Positions 8,328 through 17,722 of a stretch of DNA of 64,000 bases are shown in pieces. The notes under the pieces were generated by a model. The model was not told the origin of the DNA and searched no databases. It worked only from the letters and a program-made list of their open reading frames with translations. The stretch's first letter is position 1; each line of letters starts with the position of its first letter. Both the position numbers and the translations under genes were made by a program. Source of the DNA: Bacteroidota bacterium (GTDB lineage Bacteria; Bacteroidota; Bacteroidia; Cytophagales; Cyclobacteriaceae); assembly GCA_016191555.1 (NCBI GenBank), contig JACPVX010000068.1, positions 1 through 64,000 of the forward strand, in the 5' to 3' direction.

Positions 8328-8343
8328 ATTCTTACAACAAAAC

Positions 8344-9867
8344 CTAAAAACCAATTACTCCCTGAATCACCAAGCCGTCAAACTTACCACCACTTAAGAT
8401 GTTGTCGGTTGGGTAGTCATTGTATTTTTGAGAAACATATTCAGCCTTGAAGAGCACGTTTTTGGTAATGAACCAGCCAGCACCAAAGCTTGTACGGTCG
8501 ATAGATACATCTTTGCGAAATCCCTGATTGATGTTTGTAGCAGAGGTGCTTTGACCAAACACAGCCGTGCCGGACACCGTATTGTATTTAGCTCCTACAT
8601 AATATTTTTCACCTTTTCCGAAGCGATATACCACATCAGCTTCCAATTGAGTGAACTTGCGATTAGGCAGCTTGCTGAAAGTTGGCAATGTTGGGTTGCT
8701 ATATCTTACCTCGCCATTTTCTACCTGGCTGTTTCCTTCAGAAACTTCGTAAGTACCGAACAACTCGATGCCTCCCATTTTCACAAAAGGGTTGATCATG
8801 AAAGCTGTTACATTGTCTTTGAAGCCGGGGTTAATTCTTCCGGAGAAAGCATTTGCAGTTAAGGTAGCACTAACAGGTTCCATTACATATTGATAGTTTG
8901 AACCAGTTCTGTCGCCACCATACAATGTATTGCTGATAGATGAAGAAGTGGTGTAGAAAGAACCAGTTAAGCGCACGCGTGTTTTGTCATTGAGGTTTTT
9001 ATCGAAACCTACTTTTCCGTAGAAAGAAGGACTTCTGTCATCTGGTTTTGAAACGCTACCTTGAATTTCACCATCGGTAATACCAATCATAGCAATGAGT
9101 CCGGATTTGCGCCAGTATAGTTCGCCACCAATCTCTGTGTTAAAAGCATCCATCAAATTACCTTCCATGAAAGGATTGTAGATAGCATTACCGCCATCGG
9201 TTCTTCTAAAGTGAGCATCACCATAGTTGATTTCCATGTGACCCACTTTCAACGTTAAGTTTTTCCACAGTTTGTTGAAGAACTCACTGCCCAGGAAACC
9301 AACTTTGTCAATTTGGAAATATCCGCCTTTTACCCAGAATTCATTGTGGTGGTGAGCAGACATATAAGAGACCAAACTTACTCGTACTCCATCAGTCAAC
9401 TGTACATCAATATTGAAATTAGCTTGAGCTAGCGGAAATCCACCAGCTTGCTGATATAAAGCGGTGCTGTTAGAATATAAATTGTTATTAGTGGTATTGA
9501 TGTAGCCACCGTACACATTGGGGTCTACAGCAATATTTGGTACAACCGTTCCGGTACCGTCTAATTTTGTGTTGAAAATATTGGTGCCTACGCCTGTTTC
9601 AAAAAGACTGCCGGCCGTTCCGGTAAGGATAGCCCTAGCTGCATTGCTGTGGCTGATGTTTTGGTAGCCTTGCGTAAAGTTTGCACCAAACCGAATCTTG
9701 AGACCATCAAACGGAATGGTATCAACACGCGTGGTTTCAAATACATTGACGCCACCTTTATCATAGGGTCTAAAGAATTGAAGCGGAGGTTGAACCTGAG
9801 CCATCGATGCTGAAGTCAACAGCATGAGACCAAAAAGTAGTTTGAGAATTGAAAATTTAGTTTTCAT
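8344..9867 (-). CDS. Outer-membrane porin-like beta-barrel protein
   Basis: 507 aa. The signal peptide (MKTKFSILKLLFGLMLLTSA) ends near MAQ at residue 24. The rest alternates polar and aromatic residues as in a beta-barrel, with repeated FG/FY-type strands, and ends in Phe (VIQGVIGF), as outer-membrane barrels usually do. I cannot name its substrate. Its start is 26 bases from the stop of the upstream YceI gene, so the pair may be an operon. It has its own terminator. Confidence 0.8.
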   Translation of the reverse strand: MKTKFSILKLLFGLMLLTSASMAQVQPPLQFFRPYDKGGVNVFETTRVDTIPFDGLKIRFGANFTQGYQNISHSNAARAILTGTAGSLFETGVGTNIFNTKLDGTGTVVPNIAVDPNVYGGYINTTNNNLYSNSTALYQQAGGFPLAQANFNIDVQLTDGVRVSLVSYMSAHHHNEFWVKGGYFQIDKVGFLGSEFFNKLWKNLTLKVGHMEINYGDAHFRRTDGGNAIYNPFMEGNLMDAFNTEIGGELYWRKSGLIAMIGITDGEIQGSVSKPDDRSPSFYGKVGFDKNLNDKTRVRLTGSFYTTSSSISNTLYGGDRTGSNYQYVMEPVSATLTANAFSGRINPGFKDNVTAFMINPFVKMGGIELFGTYEVSEGNSQVENGEVRYSNPTLPTFSKLPNRKFTQLEADVVYRFGKGEKYYVGAKYNTVSGTAVFGQSTSATNINQGFRKDVSIDRTSFGAGWFITKNVLFKAEYVSQKYNDYPTDNILSGGKFDGLVIQGVIGF

Positions 9868-9893
9868 AAAAAATTGGGTTTTAAGGTTAATGG

Positions 9894-10469
9894 TTAGATT
9901 TTAACTGCGGCTAGTGGAAGGTTGAAACTGATGGTGATTTCATCTCCGGTTTTGACAGTGCCAAACATGAAGACCGGAGCTTCTACCTGAAAATCACTCA
10001 TCTTAATTTTTTTACTACCGGTGCAAATGAGTGTGCCGTTGTTATTAGTACAGGTAGCTTCAATCTGAACAGGCTTCGTCACTCCTGCGATGGTTAAGTT
10101 GCCGGATGTTTGAACCACATTTTTTTGAATCGTGGTAGACAAGACTATGAATTGAATAGTCTTAAACTTCTCAGTTTTCAATGCGGTATATGCATTTTTA
10201 TCCATCGCCTTGTGCGCACTTTTCAAGCTCGTGGCCGGTATGGTGAGCGTAAGCGATTTAAGTTGACTAATACCCGTAGAGGAAGCTTCCAGCGAAGCCT
10301 GCACGTTCAATTCCAACGAGGTCATCGTCCAATCATGAAGTGTAGATGTACCTGCAATGGTGACATACGAATCAGCTGCTTGCTTGTAATTGACCTGCCC
10401 TACAGACCACAGCGAGCTGCCACAGAAAATGAGAATAAATAGAAATTTTTGGGTTTTGGTTTTGTTCAT
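9894..10469 (-). CDS. Exported YceI family protein
   Basis: 191 aa from the ATG at 10469, which gives a clean signal peptide (NKTKTQKFLFILIFCGSSLW); an ATG 12 codons upstream would place extra residues ahead of it. YceI features include TLHDWTMTSLELNVQASLEA and SKKIKMSDFQVEAPVFMFGT. The fold is a lipocalin-like barrel in the periplasm. On its own strand GCACCTTTG (about 10499-10491) resembles a -7 element, and a similar GCACCTTTG precedes the yceI gene at 18675. It is followed by the porin gene. Confidence 0.88.
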   Translation of the reverse strand: MNKTKTQKFLFILIFCGSSLWSVGQVNYKQAADSYVTIAGTSTLHDWTMTSLELNVQASLEASSTGISQLKSLTLTIPATSLKSAHKAMDKNAYTALKTEKFKTIQFIVLSTTIQKNVVQTSGNLTIAGVTKPVQIEATCTNNNGTLICTGSKKIKMSDFQVEAPVFMFGTVKTGDEITISFNLPLAAVKI

Positions 10470-10666
10470 AACAGCTTGGTTTTGTTGAGTCAAAGGTGCA
10501 GGCATTGCTTCACCCGGGTAATGACTATTAACCAGCTGCTCCTATGATTTTTAGCCAATTCATTTCCTGAGGTAGATCATGTATTTGAGCTGTAATCTGA
10601 AGGGGAAAAATATTTTTTTGGAAATGCTCGGCATGCAGAATAATTTTTCTATATCTTCGTAACCGA

Positions 10667-11116
10667 TTGAAACGCGAAGAAACCATAGACTATCACCTCA
10701 AAGCTGCCTGGCATTCCATTGCACGCATGTATAACCAGCAAGCGATGAACTACAATGGCACGATGTCTATTGGCTATGCGCTGCTCAATATTCCTTCGGA
10801 AGAAGGAGCACCCGCTATGAAAATTGGTCCACTGATGGGCCTTGAACCAAGAAGCCTCACCAGGCTCTTACAATCGATGGAGGAGAAGGGATTAATCTTT
10901 CGTCAGGTCGACCAAAATGATAAACGATCTGTAAAAGTTCTTTTGACGAAGGAGGGAAAGAAGATGAAGGAGAAATCGCGCGACACGGTACTGCGATTTA
11001 ATGAAGCAGTTCGGGAAGAAATTTCCCCAGAAAATTTGAATGTATTTTTTGAAGTGGTGCAAACCATCCACCAGATTATCGAGAAGAACAATATTTACGA
11101 GAAAGCAACCGTATAA
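10667..11116 (+). CDS. MarR family transcriptional regulator, probable regulator of the beta-oxidation operon
   Basis: 149 aa from a TTG start. The winged-helix part contains GLEPRSLTRLLQSMEEKGLI (recognition helix) and RQVDQNDKRSVKVLLTKEGK (wing), both classic MarR features. It lies directly upstream of, and on the same strand as, the fadN-like, thiolase and acyl-CoA dehydrogenase genes, so control of fatty-acid breakdown is a reasonable inference. TCTTCG at 10654-10659 and CGAAGA at 10675-10680 form a weak inverted repeat around its start. Confidence 0.88.
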   Translation: MKREETIDYHLKAAWHSIARMYNQQAMNYNGTMSIGYALLNIPSEEGAPAMKIGPLMGLEPRSLTRLLQSMEEKGLIFRQVDQNDKRSVKVLLTKEGKKMKEKSRDTVLRFNEAVREEISPENLNVFFEVVQTIHQIIEKNNIYEKATV

Positions 11117-11190
11117 AAAATAGCTTGCCGGTGATAAGCCGTTTCCAACGGATTATGAGGGCTGCCAAAACATTAAAAAAGTAAAACGTC

Positions 11191-13590
11191 ATGAACAGAA
11201 ACATTCGCAAAGTTGCCGTATTAGGTTCCGGAATCATGGGTTCGCGCATCGCTTGCCACTTCGCTAACATTGGATGCGAAGTGCTGCTGCTCGACATTGC
11301 TCCCAAAGAATTGACCGAAGACGAGAAAAAGAAAAACTTAACGCTCGATCACCCGACTGTTAAGAATCGTATTGTCAATAGTGCGTTTGAAGCCACACTA
11401 AAAGCCAACCCGGCTTCCCTCTTCAGCAAAAAATTTGCTTCACGCATTAAGCTGGGCAACTTCACCGATGATATGTCTAAAATTAAAAACGTAGACTGGA
11501 CGATCGAGGTGGTAGTAGAGAATCTGGATATTAAAAAGAAAGTGTACGAAGAAGTGGAAAAGCACCGCACACCGGGTACCCTCATCACTTCCAATACATC
11601 GGGAATTCCAATTCACCTGATGGCAGAAGGCCGCAGCGAAGATTTTCAAAAGCATTTTGCGGGCACACACTTCTTCAACCCTCCGCGGTATTTAAAATTG
11701 TTGGAGATCATCCCAACCGCTAAAACCGATCCGGCTGTTACAAAATTTTTAATGCACTATGGCGATCTTTTCCTTGGAAAGACAACCGTGTTGTGCAAGG
11801 ACACGCCAGCGTTCATTGGAAATCGTGTGGGAATTTTTGGTTTGCTGAAAGTAATTGACTCCATGCGCAAATTTGATTTGAATGTGGATGAAGTCGATAA
11901 ACTAACCGGTCCTGTTATTGGCAGACCCAAGTCGGCTACGTTCCGTACTTCCGATGTGGTAGGTCTGGATACATTAGTAAAGGTGTCGAACAACCTATAT
12001 GCCGGATTGGTAAATGATGAAGGCCGTGAAATGTTCAAGTTGCCTGAAGTAGTTACTAAGCTAGAACAGAACAAATGGCTAGGAGACAAAACCGGTCAGG
12101 GCTTTTACAAGAAATCGAAAAATGCAAAAGGCGAAACAGAGATTTTAACACTCGATCTCAAAACCCTCGAATACAAGCCAAAGGCAAAAGCAAAATTTGC
12201 CACACTCGAAACCACCAAGACTATTGACAACCTGAAAGATCGCTTCAAAGTATTGCTGGCAGGCAAAGACAAAGCCGGTGATTTTTACCGCGACTGTTTC
12301 TATGGTTTATTTCAATACGTTACGAACCGCATTCCCGAAATCAGCGATGAACTTTTCCGTATCGATGATGCAGTAAGTGGTGGTTTTGGCTGGGATCTAG
12401 GTCCGTTTGAAACATGGGATGCTGTTGGTGTGGAGAAATCTATTCCACACATGGAAGCGGCCGGATACAAACCAGCGCAATGGGTATACGATATGTTGGC
12501 TGCCGGCCACAAATCATTCTACAAAGCAGAAGGAGGTCAGAAAAAATATTACGACATCCCAACTAAAACCTACAAATCCATTTCCGGCAGAGAGAGCTTC
12601 ATCATTCTCGAAAACAAAAGTGAAAACATTGTTTGGAAGAATGCCGATTCAAAAATCATCGACTTGGGCGATGGCGTACTCAACTTTGGCTGGCACAGCA
12701 AGAGCTTCACACTTGGCAGCGCAGTGATTGAAGGAATGAACAAGGCAATTGACCTTGCAGAGAAAGATTACAAAGGTTTGGTGATTGGCCATCAGGGCGC
12801 AGACTTTTCGCTTGGCGCGAATTTGGGTTTGGTGTTTATGTATGCCATCGAACAAGATTATGATGAGATTGATTTCATGATCAAGGCATTCCAAAATTCG
12901 GTAATGCGCATTCGTTATTCATCTGTGCCCGTGGCGGTTTGTCCGCAGGGCCGCACGTTGGGTGGAGGTTGTGAGATGACCATGCACGCAGACATTGCGC
13001 AAGCGGCCGCTGAAACGTATATCGGTTTGGTGGAAGTAGGCGTAGGCCTTATCCCTGGTGGAGGTGGAACGAAAGAATTTACAAAACGAGTGAGCGATGC
13101 GATGGAAGAAGGCGATGTGGAATTGAATGCACTTCAAAATGCATTTATGACCATCGCGACAGCAAAGGTGGCAACTTCAGCCGAAGAAGCGCGTGAGTAT
13201 GGAATCTTGAAAAAATTGGATCGCGTATCGATGAATAAAGATCGTCAGATAGCCGATGCAAAGCAGGCCGTGTTGGATTTGGTTGAAGCAGGATACACCA
13301 TGCAACCACAAGCGCGTAATATTAAAGTGCAAGGTCGTACAGGACAAGCTCTCTTTTTAGCGGGTCTACAAGGCATGCGTATGGGCAATTACATTTCTGA
13401 TCACGATGCAAAAGTAGCCAAGTGGATTGCCAACATCATGTGCGGTGGAGACTTAACATCACCACAAGAAGTGAGCGAGCAATATCTTTTGGATTTAGAA
13501 CGCGAAGCTTTCTTGTCGCTGACCGGAGAGAAGAAAACATTGGAAAGAATTCAAGCTATTTTAACTGGAGGGAAACCGCTAAGAAATTAA
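11191..13590 (+). CDS. fadN: FadN-type 3-hydroxyacyl-CoA dehydrogenase / enoyl-CoA hydratase
   Basis: 799 aa bifunctional beta-oxidation enzyme. The NAD-binding Rossmann motif GSGIMG (12-17) is at the N-terminus, followed by GTHFFNPPRYLKLLEIIPT, the dehydrogenase active-site region. The enoyl-CoA hydratase/crotonase part is at the C-terminus, with an oxyanion-hole segment (HQGADFSLGANL) and the glutamate regions LGGGCEMTMHAD and GLVEVGVGLIPGGGGT. Dehydrogenase before hydratase is the order of Bacillus FadN, the reverse of E. coli FadB. Thiolase and acyl-CoA dehydrogenase follow, as in fadNAE. Confidence 0.94.
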   Translation: MNRNIRKVAVLGSGIMGSRIACHFANIGCEVLLLDIAPKELTEDEKKKNLTLDHPTVKNRIVNSAFEATLKANPASLFSKKFASRIKLGNFTDDMSKIKNVDWTIEVVVENLDIKKKVYEEVEKHRTPGTLITSNTSGIPIHLMAEGRSEDFQKHFAGTHFFNPPRYLKLLEIIPTAKTDPAVTKFLMHYGDLFLGKTTVLCKDTPAFIGNRVGIFGLLKVIDSMRKFDLNVDEVDKLTGPVIGRPKSATFRTSDVVGLDTLVKVSNNLYAGLVNDEGREMFKLPEVVTKLEQNKWLGDKTGQGFYKKSKNAKGETEILTLDLKTLEYKPKAKAKFATLETTKTIDNLKDRFKVLLAGKDKAGDFYRDCFYGLFQYVTNRIPEISDELFRIDDAVSGGFGWDLGPFETWDAVGVEKSIPHMEAAGYKPAQWVYDMLAAGHKSFYKAEGGQKKYYDIPTKTYKSISGRESFIILENKSENIVWKNADSKIIDLGDGVLNFGWHSKSFTLGSAVIEGMNKAIDLAEKDYKGLVIGHQGADFSLGANLGLVFMYAIEQDYDEIDFMIKAFQNSVMRIRYSSVPVAVCPQGRTLGGGCEMTMHADIAQAAAETYIGLVEVGVGLIPGGGGTKEFTKRVSDAMEEGDVELNALQNAFMTIATAKVATSAEEAREYGILKKLDRVSMNKDRQIADAKQAVLDLVEAGYTMQPQARNIKVQGRTGQALFLAGLQGMRMGNYISDHDAKVAKWIANIMCGGDLTSPQEVSEQYLLDLEREAFLSLTGEKKTLERIQAILTGGKPLRN

Positions 13591-13642
13591 TAGGCAGTAA
13601 GCAATACTTCAATAAAAGATATCAAATAAAAACAATAAAGAC

Positions 13643-14818
13643 ATGGATGCATATATAGTAGGAGGCTTCCGGACAGCAGTAGGTAAAGCAAAAAAAGGAG
13701 GGTTTCGTTTTGTACGACCTGATGATCTTGCCTCGGATGTGATTAAGCACCTAGTTAAATCTATTCCGGGTTTGGAAAACAAAATGGTCGATGACCTGAT
13801 CGTGGGCAATGCCGTGCCGGAGGCAGAACAAGGCATGCAAATGGGACGCATGATTTCGCTTTTGGCACTTGGCCTCGATGCGCCAGGGATGGTGATCAAT
13901 CGCTATTGCGGATCGGGTGTGGAAGCCATCGCTATCGCGAGTCATCGCATACAAGCCGGTCAAGCCGATGTGATTATTGCCGGAGGAACCGAGTCAATGT
14001 CGCTGGTGCCTGTGATGGGATTCAAGACAGCACTTAACTATGCTATCGCCAAAGACCATCCAACTTACTACACCAGCATGGGCTTAACAGCCGAAGAAGT
14101 TTCAAAACAATATAAAGTTTCGCGCGAAGAGCAAGATCAGTTTTCAGTAGAGTCGCATGCGAAAGCAGCAGCAGCTTGGCAGGCAGGCAAATTCAAAGAT
14201 GAAGTAGTGCCCATCACGGTAAAGGAAGTGTATGTGGATGAAAACATGAAAAAGAAAACCCGCGAGTACACTGTAGAAAAAGACGAAGGCATTCGTGCAG
14301 ATACCACCTTCGAAGGGTTATCAAAATTAAAGCCTGTGTTCGCTGCAGGCGGTACCGTAACAGCAGGAAACTCTTCGCAAACATCAGACGGTGCCGCATT
14401 CGTGGCCGTGATGAGTGAGAAGATGGTGAAGCAACTGAATCTGAAACCTATCGCACGCATGGTGAGCTATGCTACCGCAGGTGTTGATCCGCGCATCATG
14501 GGTATAGGACCGGTTGCAGCTATTCCTAAAGCATTGAAAATTGCCGGACTGAATTTGCAAGACATTGACTTGATTGAATTGAATGAAGCTTTCGCAGCAC
14601 AGTCGCTGGCTGTAGTGAAAGAGTTGGGCATTGATCGCGCAAAGCTAAATGTGAATGGAGGTGCGATTGCTGTGGGGCATCCGCTCGGTTCATCCGGTGC
14701 GCGCTTGTCGGTTCAACTATTTAACGAACTGCGCAGACAAAATAAAAAATACGGAATGGTGACCGCGTGTGTTGGTGGAGGACAGGGTGTAGCGGGGATA
14801 TATGAAATGTTGAAATAA
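13643..14818 (+). CDS. fadA: Acetyl-CoA C-acyltransferase (3-ketoacyl-CoA thiolase)
   Basis: 391 aa, normal length. The nucleophile Cys89 lies in NRYCGSG, His346 in GHPLGSSGAR and the second Cys376 in CVGGGQG, the complete thiolase active site. It cleaves 3-ketoacyl-CoA to acetyl-CoA and a shortened acyl-CoA, completing the cycle begun by the genes on either side. It lies 52 bases after the FadN stop, in the same direction. Confidence 0.96.
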   Translation: MDAYIVGGFRTAVGKAKKGGFRFVRPDDLASDVIKHLVKSIPGLENKMVDDLIVGNAVPEAEQGMQMGRMISLLALGLDAPGMVINRYCGSGVEAIAIASHRIQAGQADVIIAGGTESMSLVPVMGFKTALNYAIAKDHPTYYTSMGLTAEEVSKQYKVSREEQDQFSVESHAKAAAAWQAGKFKDEVVPITVKEVYVDENMKKKTREYTVEKDEGIRADTTFEGLSKLKPVFAAGGTVTAGNSSQTSDGAAFVAVMSEKMVKQLNLKPIARMVSYATAGVDPRIMGIGPVAAIPKALKIAGLNLQDIDLIELNEAFAAQSLAVVKELGIDRAKLNVNGGAIAVGHPLGSSGARLSVQLFNELRRQNKKYGMVTACVGGGQGVAGIYEMLK

Positions 14819-14894
14819 TAATTTGCAACAGGCAATGAGCAATTTGCCTTTACAAACTTCTTAAATAGATGTATAATTTTTAATACGAAAGAAA

Positions 14895-16697
14895 ATGGCA
14901 ACCGAAGTAGCAACGAAGAAAGCAATTAAAGGAGGAGAGTTTCTCATCCGCGAGACACAAGCACACGAAATTTTTATTCCGGAGGAATTTAGTGAAGAGC
15001 AAAAGATGATTGCTCAAACGTGTAAGGACTTTTTGAAACAAGAAGTTTATCCAAATCTGGATTTAATCGACTCACAAAAAGATCCTAAGCTCATGCCATC
15101 CCTTTTGGATAAGGCGGGCGCATTGGGCTTATTAGGAACATCTGTTCCGCAAGAACTCGGAGGCTTCGGGATGGATTTTAACACAACGATGTTGGTAGCA
15201 GAAGCGGTTGGGGCGGGTTATTCTTTTGCGGTGGCTATCTCTGCACACACGGGTATTGGCACATTGCCGATTCTCTATTATGGTAATGAAGAGCAGAAGA
15301 AAAAATATATTCCAAAATTGGCTTCGGGCGAGTGGAAGGCAAGCTACTGCTTGACGGAGCCGGATTCCGGTTCGGATGCCAACAGCGGTAAGACCAAAGC
15401 AAAACTTTCTGCTGACGGAAAACACTATCTGATTACCGGTCAGAAGATGTGGATTACCAACGGTGGTTTTGCGGACATCTTTATTGTGTTTGCTAAAATC
15501 GATAACGATAAAAACCTTACGGCATTTATTGTAGAGAAAACATTCGGTGGTATCACCATGAATGAAGAAGAAAAGAAAATGGGTATCAAAGGATCTTCTA
15601 CCCGTCAGATTTTCTTCAACGATTGCAAGGTGCCGGTGGAGAATATGTTGAGCGAGCGCGAGAATGGATTTAAGATTGCTGTGAACATTCTGAACATCGG
15701 CCGTATTAAGTTAGGTGCCGGTGCATTGGGTGGATCGAAATCAACCATTAGCCAAGCGATTAAGTATGCCAATGAGCGCAAGCAGTTTGGTGTTTCGATC
15801 TCTACGTTTGGCGCCATCAAGCACAAGATTGCCGAAGTGGTAACGAAAATTTTTGCTTCCGAATCGGCACACTATCGTGCCTCACAAAATATAGACGATG
15901 CCTACGATGCCTTTGTTGCCGGTGGAATGGAGAAAGGCCAGGCACGTTTGAAGTCGCTGGAAGAATTTGCCATTGAGTGTGCTATCTTAAAAGTACACGG
16001 AAGTGAAGTGTTAGATTTTACTGTTGATGAAGGTGTACAGATTTACGGTGGTATGGGCTTCTCTGCCGAAGGCCCGATGGACCGCGCGTATCGCGATGCA
16101 CGTATCAACCGCATCTTTGAAGGAACGAATGAAATCAACCGACTGCTCACGATCGATATGTTATTGAAGCGTGCGATGAAAGGCACATTGGATTTGATGA
16201 CACCGGCTATGGCGGTGCAAAAAGAGTTGACATCCATTCCGGATTTTGGCGCAAGCGATGACACCGCTATTTTCGCGAAAGAGAAAAAGGCCTTGGCGAA
16301 TCTGAAGAAAGCCGGCTTGATGGTAAGCGGAGCAGCTGTGCAGAAGTTTATGATGAAGCTATCAGACGAGCAGGAAGTGTTGATGAATCTGGCCGATATG
16401 CTGATTGAAGGTTATGTTGCGGAGTCGGTGTTGTTGCGTGTGGAAAAATTGATTGGTGTACGTGGCGAGAAAGCGTGTGAGATTGAAATCGCGATGGCGA
16501 TGATTTATTTACACTATGCCATAGAGAAAGCCGCAGGAGCAGGCAAGCAAGCGATTTATGCTTTCGCAGAAGGTGATGAGCAAAGATTGATGTTGCTTGG
16601 CTTGAAGCGCTTCACCAAGATTGATCCATTCAACTTGAAAGAAGCAAGACGCAAGGTTGCGAATTTTGCGATTGGTAAAGGAGAGTATCCGTTTTAG
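14895..16697 (+). CDS. fadE: Acyl-CoA dehydrogenase, C-terminally extended (VLCAD-like)
   Basis: 600 aa flavoprotein that introduces the first double bond in beta-oxidation. Family signatures are CLTEPDSGSDANSGKTKA, KMWITNGGFADIFIVFAKI, YGGMGFSAEGPMDRAYRDAR and IFEGTNEINRLL; the Glu of the last is the usual catalytic base. The roughly 170 residues after the core correspond to the long C-terminal domain of very-long-chain enzymes. It is the last gene of the fad operon, followed by a strong terminator at 16729. Confidence 0.95.
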   Translation: MATEVATKKAIKGGEFLIRETQAHEIFIPEEFSEEQKMIAQTCKDFLKQEVYPNLDLIDSQKDPKLMPSLLDKAGALGLLGTSVPQELGGFGMDFNTTMLVAEAVGAGYSFAVAISAHTGIGTLPILYYGNEEQKKKYIPKLASGEWKASYCLTEPDSGSDANSGKTKAKLSADGKHYLITGQKMWITNGGFADIFIVFAKIDNDKNLTAFIVEKTFGGITMNEEEKKMGIKGSSTRQIFFNDCKVPVENMLSERENGFKIAVNILNIGRIKLGAGALGGSKSTISQAIKYANERKQFGVSISTFGAIKHKIAEVVTKIFASESAHYRASQNIDDAYDAFVAGGMEKGQARLKSLEEFAIECAILKVHGSEVLDFTVDEGVQIYGGMGFSAEGPMDRAYRDARINRIFEGTNEINRLLTIDMLLKRAMKGTLDLMTPAMAVQKELTSIPDFGASDDTAIFAKEKKALANLKKAGLMVSGAAVQKFMMKLSDEQEVLMNLADMLIEGYVAESVLLRVEKLIGVRGEKACEIEIAMAMIYLHYAIEKAAGAGKQAIYAFAEGDEQRLMLLGLKRFTKIDPFNLKEARRKVANFAIGKGEYPF

Positions 16698-16728
16698 ACG
16701 GTAGAAGTAGTTGAAAGAAGTAAGAAAG

Positions 16729-16752
16729 CCCGGAATAGATTCCGGGTTTTCT
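16729..16752 (+). terminator. Rho-independent terminator of the fad operon
   Basis: CCCGGAAT (16729-16736) pairs perfectly with ATTCCGGG (16739-16746) across a two-base loop, and TTTTCT follows. It lies 32 bases after the acyl-CoA dehydrogenase stop. Confidence 0.9.
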
Positions 16753-16775
16753 GTTTTAGCTCGCTAAGTGCAAAT

Positions 16776-17219
16776 ATGAGTTTCAATAAACGGATAGTAA
16801 TAATGGAAACAACTCAAGATCACTTCAATGAGCTGTCCTATTACACGCTAGCTCATGACCGAACTTATTTCATTCATCAACATGTTGTAGATGCATTTGC
16901 CGCACAAACAGCAGATGAAAATACAAAGCCAATAAAAATCACTTTCGCTCTAATTGGCCTTTACTTATTTTTAGAAAGAGGATTTACCGGTAAGCAAGTT
17001 CAACAAGCACATGTAAGAATGTCGCAAAATAAAAAGCAATGGCCATCTCTATCGTTGCCTATTCAACGAGGAGTAATAACTGTTGATGATGTGTTGAAGG
17101 CGAGTCCTGGTGAACCACGAGATGTACTGATCAGAGAATGGTGTGAATCGGTTTGGAAGGAATATCACTCATGGCATCGGGCCATGGCCGATTTGGCAAA
17201 GACCGAATTGGGTCTGTGA
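16776..17219 (+). CDS. DUF5946-like protein
   Basis: 147 aa. The sequence resembles proteins I associate with DUF5946: ELSYYTLAHDRTYFIHQHVV near the N-terminus, then FALIGLYLFLERGFTGKQVQ, WPSLSLPIQRGVITVDDVL and the final WCESVWKEYHSWH. As I recall, relatives often have a Cys pair at the N-terminus, which is absent here. An ATG at 16803 is an alternative start that begins METTQDHFNEL. No operon partner; function unknown. Confidence 0.7.
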   Translation: MSFNKRIVIMETTQDHFNELSYYTLAHDRTYFIHQHVVDAFAAQTADENTKPIKITFALIGLYLFLERGFTGKQVQQAHVRMSQNKKQWPSLSLPIQRGVITVDDVLKASPGEPRDVLIREWCESVWKEYHSWHRAMADLAKTELGL

Positions 17220-17234
17220 TAGATCAAAAAATAT

Positions 17235-17582
17235 TTAACCTAATGTCTTCTCGTAACTTCCTTCGTCAAACCCCAACAAAATCACTTTGCCTTTCTCTTC
17301 AATCAGGGGTCGTTTGATTACGCTGGTTTTTTCGAGCATCAGAGTGATGGCTGCTTTTTCGTTGGTAACCTTTGCCTGATCGGCCTCATCTAATTGGCGC
17401 CAGGTGGTGCCGCGTTTGTTGACGAGACTCTCCCATCCTACTTGTTTACACCACTCGCTCAACTTAGCAGCCGTGATACCCGCCTTTTTGTAGTCGTGGA
17501 AATCAAACGCAACCTGATGTTGATTCAGCCATTCTACTGCTGACTTTACTGTATTGCAATTTTTGATGCCATAAAGTGTCAT
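17235..17582 (-). CDS. ArsC/Spx family protein, YffB type
   Basis: 115 aa thioredoxin-fold protein. It starts MTLYGIKNCNTVKSAVEWL with the single Cys9 typical of ArsC-like proteins, continues with FHDYKKAGITAAKLSEWC and ends with LMLEKTSVIKRPLIEEKGKV, whose RP motif is conserved in arsenate reductases and in YffB. YffB is thought to be a glutathione-dependent thiol reductase rather than an arsenate reductase. It stands alone, divergent from the AraC gene. Confidence 0.88.
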   Translation of the reverse strand: MTLYGIKNCNTVKSAVEWLNQHQVAFDFHDYKKAGITAAKLSEWCKQVGWESLVNKRGTTWRQLDEADQAKVTNEKAAITLMLEKTSVIKRPLIEEKGKVILLGFDEGSYEKTLG

Positions 17583-17722
17583 ACCCTTGTATTTTCTGTC
17601 AATGTAGAAAATGTTTGATGTTGCAACAAGCGGCTAATCGTGAGCGGGGCGGAACGAATAAAGACTGCATTTGTTAGCCTCGGGACAAAATCAACTTCTG
17701 TTCTTTGTTTAACTTGTAAGCC

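Noticed and set aside
7666-10469. Idea that the porin group is a phosphate-selective porin locus
   Set aside because: The barrel protein shows no motif I can tie to phosphate porins, and no phosphate regulon gene is near; left as a generic porin.
17619-17628. TGTTGCAACA palindrome in the yffB-AraC gap
   Set aside because: Only ten bases, with no second copy or extended symmetry; expected by chance in a window of this size.
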